From Chondrus crispus (Eukaryota; Rhodophyta; Florideophyceae; Gigartinales; Gigartinaceae): a stretch of DNA of 64,000 bases. The stretch covers positions 124,001 to 188,000 of the forward strand of contig NW_005178587.1 in assembly GCF_000350225.1 (NCBI RefSeq), given 5' to 3'. A program made the position numbers and the translations under genes. Below are positions 57,711 to 64,000 of the stretch, piece after piece. Position 1 is the stretch's first letter. Each line of letters opens with the position of its first letter. The notes under the pieces were generated by a model. The model saw nothing but the letters and a program-made list of their open reading frames with translations. It was not told the origin of the DNA and did no database searches.

Positions 57711-58949
57711 TACTGGGCCCACCTGGCTGCAGACGTCGCAGCCACGGTGCGAGGGTGTCGAACCTGCGCGATGAACCCGGTCAAGCTAAGGAAATATCTC
57801 AATCGATTGAGATTGTTCCTAGCTACGAGGCCGCTCGAGAGCCTCGCGATCGACATCTTGGGGCCGCTCCCCAAGACGAAGACAGGAAAACCATTGCTGC
57901 TCGTGATTACGGACCGCTTCAGTAAGCTGACTCAAGTCGTTGAGCTCCTTACGATAACAGCGTACACGGTCGCAGTTGCGTTCTGCGACTCGTGGGTGTT
58001 CGAGTATGGCGTCCCTCGGACGTTGCTTTCGGACAACGGCCCTCAGTTTAATGCCAAGTTCCTCCACAGCACGTGCCGTGTTCTTGGGATAACGAATTTG
58101 TACACTTCTAGAAGTACGCAGCTGCGTACCATCCCCAGACGAACGGGCAAGTCGAGCAATATACCCGAACAATCGCCTCGATGCTGAGGAACTACGTGGG
58201 TGAACACCAGGACGACTGGGATGGGTACGTGGGACCGCTTACTATGCGTACAACTCCCACGTACATTGCACCACACGCACTACGCCGTTCGAGCTCGTGC
58301 TCAGCAGGCCACCGCTGGAGTTCTCTCTCCGACGGGCGGACGGCGACGCGCCCCCTTCCGATAGGGGGAACCAACATGCCGAGTTCCTCAAGACCTTGGA
58401 CTCGACTATCCAGAAGGCCTACGGGAGCCTGCGCCGGACGCAGGCTCGCTACAAACGCGACTTCGATAAGCGCATTCGACGTATTAATTCTCGGCTCTGC
58501 CCCGAGGAATACGTATACCTTAAACCCACCGATGGGGGGAAGACGTCGAACAAGCTCGCCTCGCCCGCAGTCGGACCCTACCGCGTGCTCGCCAATGACC
58601 GACGAACCATCACGATCGATCGTGATGGTGTCACCGAGCGCGTCTCCGCAGATGGCTGCGTGTATGCTCCACCGCCGACGGGCGCGCCGCGGACGAGCAC
58701 GACAACCCCGGATGACCTTACCGACAAGGTCACCGAGGGTACTCAGTATGCCGTCGAAAGACTACTCCGGCATCGAACCATGGAGGACGGAACTACAGAG
58801 TCCTCATCAAGTGGGCGGACTACGACCAACCCACTTGGGCAGCGCGTACACAAGTCCCCGAAGAGTTAGTGTCACGCTACGCGAAAAGACTCCAGACGCG
58901 TACAGGTAGAGACCTCCTCTCTGAACTGAACGCGGACGTTCAGCCTTAA
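57711..58949 (+). pseudogene. Gypsy integrase with C-terminal chromodomain
   Basis: After the TAA it continues CRTCAMNPVKLRKYLNRL (finger cysteines), ESLAIDILGPLPKTK (first Asp, 57852) and LLSDNGPQFNA (second Asp, 58032). A frameshift near 58110 leads to QTNGQVEQYTRTIA (Glu, 58154), and another near 58230-58290 to RRTQARYKRDFDKRIRR. Past a shift near 58790, the end reads YAVERLLRHRTMEDG, then YRVLIKWADYDQPTW and VPEELVSRYAKRL, a chromodomain with its aromatic positions, ending at TAA 58947-58949. Chromodomains steer integration to marked chromatin, so this is a chromovirus. Confidence 0.85.
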
Positions 58950-58973
58950 GGAGGGAGCCCTCAACCGCCTCGG

Positions 58974-58993
58974 AGCGGTTTAATCAAACCGCT
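58974..58993. repeat. Small stem-loop 25 bp after the pol stop
   Basis: AGCGGTTT, AATC, AAACCGCT. It may be a 3' RNA structure of the element or chance. Confidence 0.6.
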
Positions 58994-61900
58994 TCGTGAC
59001 GGTCAGAACGAATCTCTCACGAGAGGGACAGAGGAAACGTACCCAAGTCAAGCCGTATTGACTTCTCAGACGCCGAAGATGCAAGAAGTAAGAACAGGAC
59101 AGTACGAACTGCCTGAAAAAGTAGGGCCCTCGTACTGACCGAAGATACGAGGGCCGCACAGAGTTCGGGGGGAAGGCAAATATCCCTCTCAGATCGGGAG
59201 GGTTAGACGCCCTCTCACTCGGGGTCGCCGGAAGTTCGGTTCAGTACAGCAACCTCGAGCTGAGACGTCCAACGAACGCGCAATCACCCACAGTAGGGCA
59301 CTTATTGATGGAGGACACCGAGTCCCCCGACGAGCGAACAACACCCTGGAGCCACCATCGCACTCTCGCTCCGGCCTGAATAAAAGGGATCCGAATCCCT
59401 TCCCTCCCTACGGGTGCCTCAGTGAGCTGCGCCAACTGGCGCGAAAGATAAGACAAACCGTTTAGTCTTACGTAAACAAGGTCCTAGAACGACGAGCAGG
59501 AGCGAGGAGAACACGTTTGGTCCCTAACAGCGCCCAGAACACAAGGCCAACGGCTAGGAGAGAAGGACGTCAAGACGTATTGACCGACGAAGCCCAATTT
59601 CGCAACGCTGTAACACCAGGCAGTACGTACTGCCCAGACGGGAACGTTCCTCGTAAGAACGGACTGAACGAGGTTAGGCGACATCGGCCGCGTGGTCGCT
59701 GGATAGCTCGATTAGATGCGTCTGGGCGCGGCGGTCTCTTTTTGCGGAGGAGGCTTCGGTATCCTACTCCCGCGCGAAAGGCAGACGGGAACGAGGGAGA
59801 AGAAAGCGCCACGTAGTGGCAGAGACGCAAAACGGGTCATCGTAGTGCGCATGGCCTCGAAGGGCGCGTGTGTTCGTGTCGGTTCGTACCGCTAAGCGAA
59901 CACAGGGGGAGGAGGTCCGCACGAACAACGACCACCCCACTGCCACGGTAATATGCCAAAAGAGGCACCGCCTGGCCTCAGAAAATGATTGGGCTGCCAA
60001 TGGTCAGCCTACGGATGATACACTGCCGTACAGTGCTCCGACCGCCGCCGCGAGCAACACGGAAAAACAAGGAAAATAGCCCCTACTGTACCCGCATACG
60101 GCGCGACGCGTGTACGTCCGTGCCTCACATTTAACACGCAATGAGGAGAGACCAAGGGACGCGCCGCGACCCGCTGGGCAGTTTCAGTTATACACGTGCC
60201 ATGCGTGTGGTCGCCATCCAAAAAAGTGTACATGTACACTTTGCATGATAGCGGGGAGAAGGTGACACACGTGTCAAGCGCCGGCGCCCCGAGGATTTAA
60301 TTTTTGGGAAAATCTGGCATACGAGGGACGCTCACCAACCGCGGCGTGTGTTGGAAAATTCGCAAGAAATATTTTGGCGGGAAACATTTTTGGGGCAGTT
60401 TCTGGAGCAGTTTGATCAGGGGCATCGGGCAGTCGCTCGAGCGTGGGCTCACCAAGCGCCTCCCTGTCCGTCCGTCCGCGTCACGTGCTGTGTATACAGT
60501 ACGACGCGTGCGGCGCGTGTCGTTGAAACTATCATGTTTTCCAAACTGCGCAAGCACGGTTTGGATTTCGTGACCTTCGCCGGGGCTGGCCTACTGCGCG
60601 CGCACCCTCTCCTTCGAGCACCCACTTCTCGGTGCAGGACCCGGCCGCGCTCTCAACCAGCGCGGCCCCTCCTCGCCGCGCTCATCACCGTCGGCCCGGC
60701 GTCTCTCCTCACTCCTTCTGCGCGCGCCCGAACGACGTCCGAGCTCAGACCGATCCGCTACCAGCGGGAGCGCGCGCGTCGTCGCTGTGGTTCACTGCGC
60801 GCGCTGAAGCTGCTCCACCACACACGCCGCAAGGCCCTCGCTGCCGGCCTTCGTCGCGCTGATGATGGAGCTACTTCTCGCGCCCTCCCCCTCCCCCGCG
60901 TCGTGGACCATTCACCGCGACTCCGCCTGCGCCTCCAATCCATGCGGGGGGGCGTGGATAATGTGGAACGACTGGCCCAAGCCGTCATCCCGTCATCAAC
61001 GGAGCACCAGACGGCTACAGTCGAGGAGAAGACAATCACGAGTGGCCCCCGCGCATGCGAACTTCCGCCGCCGACAGCGGAGGGCGCGGGGAGACGTGTT
61101 CCCCACAAGAAGCCTCCGTGACTATCCTCTTTCCACGCGATTGGGACTCAGTACCCCCTTGTCGCGCGGTGCCCGCGGTACGCAGGTTGCGTCGAAGGTA
61201 CAACGCCCCGCCGGCCAAGCGGACCGCGAAACGCGGCTGCGAGCAGGCGAGCGGTGGCTAAAGGAATGGGACGTGGACTAACAACAGACGAAACTGCCAG
61301 AGAGCCAACTACGACGGCTCAGGAAGCGCCACTGCCGAGGACGCTAGACGGAGTCACGTCTCTCCCGTACGCGAGTCGGGATGGAAACGGAAAACCGGAC
61401 CAATCGCATGCGATGACGCCCTACGGTGCCGGTAACGTTTGCTCTTGTCGCGATGCGTACGCGGAGACGAAGAGCCCGGCACGACGCCGCGGATTAAGAC
61501 GAAGAGGACTACGACGGTAGCCCGAACCTCGATGAACAAGACATTCCGATTTGTCGCGTGCGACGAGGCACCAGCGCGGGGCAACGATGATTTTGCCTCC
61601 CGGTCGACGGGGCGAGACGGCGACGCCATGAAGTCGCGACGACCGCGAGAGTGTCAGTCAGGGAACGCCCGACGTTCCTCCGTCGTCAAACCCCTCTTCG
61701 CCCATGCGAGTCAACGGCCCCGCTTGACGAGAACGGGGAAACGAACAAGTACCGTGCAGCCGAGCCCTCATTACCGCTGCCTTGGGGAGTCGGCTCACGT
61801 CAGCCGAGACCCCCCTTTTTCGAAGTTGGAGAATGGGACGACACCCTAACGCGCGCCATTGCCGAGGTCTCTTCAAGTACGGGTGCCGCCGGGGTCGACG

Positions 61901-62183
61901 TGACGGCGCACCTGTGCGCAAGCCCGCACTACGGCGGGATCCAGCGTGTCGGACGCATGGGCAGCAAAAGAGGATCCGCCCGCCTTTGCGCATGGCGTGC
62001 TCCACGGGGTATGAGGTCAATTGTCGCCACGGTATGACCAAACGTGGGACCGGACGGGAAGCTCAAACTCCTCCCCCCGCGCGAGGGGCAATATTGAGTC
62101 TTCGATGGCTACAAGGCGTCGACAAGGCTTAAAGAGGAGGAAAGAGGCACGCCCGAACGCGCTCCCCGACTTCGACTTGACGA
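58994..62183. other. Region after the Gypsy element, no gene recognised
   Basis: Many open frames exist because the sequence is GC-rich, for example 60348-61121 (+) and 61651-62037 (+), but none shows a known domain and they overlap frames of equal quality on the other strand. No second LTR matching 51200-51625 was found. 59000-60100 may be the 3' untranslated part of the retroelement. Confidence 0.4.
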
Positions 62184-62942
62184 TCAAAGCCGGAAGGGAG
62201 CGCGCCAGAGCCGACGATAAGAACGTCGATGAAGAATGGCGCGTGGCAGCGACGACGCATGCCCGCGCCAGGAGGAGGCTTCCACAAGCACGACAGTAGA
62301 AGAGAAAGAGATGCCCTTCTGGCTTTTACTGTGGACGAGTTGGACCTCTCCGACACTGGACCACGACGGATCTATGAGTTCAACGGCTCGTGCCGTTAGA
62401 AGGCCCGCAGAGGCGGGTCTGAAAGTGCTCAGGGGGCAATACCCAGGGTGCCGAGGGGTCTCAGAACCCTGCTCCCCGAACGAAGGCACGGAACCCGGTC
62501 CAGGCTGGGCGTAGTGATGTGCTGGCCCCGTATAAGGCACGCGGCCTCCTCCGGCGGAGGGTCCGTACCCGAAGTACTCGTAGGGGTCTCGCCTCCCCGT
62601 GTCCGGCTGCGCATTGGAGGCAGGAGTCGCGGGTGCAGGCAACCCACGAAGGGCATCCTGCTCCCCTCCGTAACGATCGCGCTCGCTACCCGCCCGTTCG
62701 AGGAGGCTTCCCTGCTTACGAAGGGACTCGCGTAGCTCCGTTAACTCAGTCTGAACGCGACTCAACTCCGACGAGCCGGACGCCCGATCCGCTTCGATCC
62801 AACGCGCTTCCTCGCTTCGAGCTAAATACCAGCTCGCGAGCGTGCTACGTAAGCGCTCCACTTGCCACGAATGATCGCCCGCGTCGCCGACGGCGCGGAT
62901 TAATATGGGAATGCCCCGAATGTCGCTCCGTTCCAGCTTCAT
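62184..62942 (-). CDS. Unclassified gag-like protein segment (coiled coil, Gly/Pro/Tyr tail)
   Basis: Starts at an ATG (62942) that overlaps the stop of the upstream frame in an ATGA. The first 100 residues are charged and helical, with heptad-like Leu spacing (LSRVQTELTELRESLRKQGS). They are followed by a Gly/Pro/Tyr-rich stretch (YEYFGYGPSAGGG). This order resembles the N-terminal part of the Gypsy gag at 51705, but sequence identity is not evident. It could be the same protein as the upstream frame after a one-base slip. No knuckle or enzymatic domain was seen downstream, to about 61300. Confidence 0.35.
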   Translation of the reverse strand: MKLERSDIRGIPILIRAVGDAGDHSWQVERLRSTLASWYLARSEEARWIEADRASGSSELSRVQTELTELRESLRKQGSLLERAGSERDRYGGEQDALRGLPAPATPASNAQPDTGRRDPYEYFGYGPSAGGGRVPYTGPAHHYAQPGPGSVPSFGEQGSETPRHPGYCPLSTFRPASAGLLTARAVELIDPSWSSVGEVQLVHSKSQKGISFSSTVVLVEASSWRGHASSLPRAILHRRSYRRLWRAPFRL

Positions 62943-64000
62943 GCGGCGAACAGCAGTGGCGTCCGTTGGAGCGTCAGGGTCGCGTTGAGAGGAGGCACAG
63001 GGGGAACGGGAGGACTGCCCGGGGAGCTAAGGCCGCCCATGAAGGCCGATACCTCGCGGGACGGGCTCGCCCCAGCCAGTACACGGGATGCAGGCTCGCT
63101 GTCTAAGTCACGATAGCGTTTCTTTCGCGATAATCGCGAGGCGGAGCCGACTCCGCTCCCGCCCCCGGAGCGCCGAGGAGAAGGCGCCACGACCGTCGGC
63201 CGTGCTACGAAGGCGTCGGAACGGTAGTTGTACACTAAGAAGGAGGACTGTATGCCGGTCGTGAAGTCCGTTCAGTGACGAAGGTGGCAATCTCCGACGT
63301 CACATGCCCGGTGCATCAGCTCGAGAGCAAAAGCATAAGTCCAGGGTACGTGGATGGAACTCCGCTCGAGCGGATGTAGGGGTACATTGGGGAGATCCAA
63401 GGTCACTCGCCCCAAGTGGGCTATTACGCCGGTCGGTTGCATGAACACCCGCCCATGAATTGAGACTTCGTTCATGAAGGCATTACCGACCGCCCACGCC
63501 CATTCCCTTTCGACGTTGTACATCAGATTGAGATGTGAGGGATGCCTGGGGTCAGTACAAGCAGCTCCGAAGTGCTATAAGGCGTTGGGAAGTAGGGGAT
63601 GCACCCCCAACGAAGGGAGTGCATCCCTCAACGCGTCAGGGAGGGACGGGAAATCGAGTGGCGATAGGCCGTCGGCAAACACAGCCGACCGGAAGACACG
63701 CCCGTCCGCCTCCCCAGAATGCCGATAAGCTGCCCAATCGTGGGGGGCAATGAAGACGTGGTGTGGCCTCATGAGTGAGCAGGCCGACTTCTGCAGGGCC
63801 ACGCGGGCCTTCGAATAGGCAAACGGACGGGGGCTCACGTACAGCCCCGCGACAGAAGGCAGGACGAACTCCCACGGGCTCGTTGGATCGTGGTGAACGA
63901 GATAGTCCGCCATTCGGTCCACATATTCGACTTCGGGCAAGCTGTAAGCGAAAGTGCGATCACCCAAGATAGCAGCAGGGATCTGGTATGGGGCGGCGCC
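62939..64000 (-). pseudogene. Unclassified protein running off the right edge, two in-frame stops
   Basis: One minus-strand frame is open from the window edge to 62939, about 350 codons, interrupted only by a TAG (63575-63577) and a TGA (63272-63274). Protein-like stretches include PEVEYVDRMADYLVHHDP, SPWEFVLPSVAGLYVSPRP, EREWAWAVGNAFMNEVSIHG and RVTLDLPNVPLHPLERSS. It ends in a basic, Ser/Pro-rich segment (SRLSRKKRYRDLDSEPASRV). No family recognised. The position next to a gag-like coiled-coil segment suggests the 5' part of a retroelement protein. Confidence 0.5.

Noticed and set aside
60348-61121. 257-codon plus-strand frame after the Gypsy element
   Set aside because: Arg/Ala-rich with no domain, and overlapped by equally long frames on both strands. 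GC-rich chance frame likely.

Overview
The window looks like nuclear DNA of a eukaryote, most probably a multicellular red alga of the Chondrus type. This is an inference: host-like genes are few and apparently intron-poor, a cellulose-synthase-like GT2 and a GT61-like glycosyltransferase lie close together, and the rest is a graveyard of LTR retrotransposons and DNA transposons. There are no operons, ribosome binding sites, CRISPR arrays or recognisable RNA genes. An 844-base run of N (15907-16750) marks an assembly gap.

Host-like genes: a dimethylarginine dimethylaminohydrolase (4818-5807, +); a cellulose-synthase-like GT2 membrane protein (8462-10475, -) with one frameshift in a C-rich tract; the C-terminal part of a GT61-type glycosyltransferase (16752-17393, +) cut by the gap; a decayed second GT2 copy (19645-20631, +); and an ABC-transporter (ABCB-like) relic (27173-27500, +).

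DNA transposons: a PD-(D/E)XK nuclease-like protein with a piggyBac-like tail and zinc finger (2-1618, +, off the left edge); four unrelated-looking pogo/Tigger-like DDE transposase relics (2015-3987 -, 20933-22600 -, 23903-25302 +, 45530-47162 -); a hAT C-terminal fragment (37281-38051, -); and a Mutator-like element with FAR1-like, MULE and SWIM parts (39668-42742, -) next to a Ulp1-like cysteine protease ORF (43174-43947, -). A 493-bp foldback/MITE with a 5-bp target duplication sits at 14053-14545.

Retrotransposons: a Copia element with both LTRs (31120-36709, -), a truncated Copia (48014-51004, -), a Ty3/Gypsy chromovirus with 5' LTR, primer-binding site, gag, protease, RT-RNase H, integrase and chromodomain (51200-58949, +), a solo LTR of the same family (30029-30464), a second gag fragment at the edge of the gap (15693-15906), and an unclassified gag-like coding region running off the right edge (62184-64000, -). 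Nearly all carry in-frame stops and frameshifts.

Between genes lies an unusual series of perfect or near-perfect inverted repeats of 26-57 bp. Four of them have a single-base centre (6860-6914, 6912-6956, 13413-13457, 15182-15230). These palindromes, the nuclease/piggyBac-like chimera, the Ulp1-MULE pair and the unclassified right-edge protein are the best candidates for something undescribed. All assignments are from reading the translated sequence by eye; no database search was possible.
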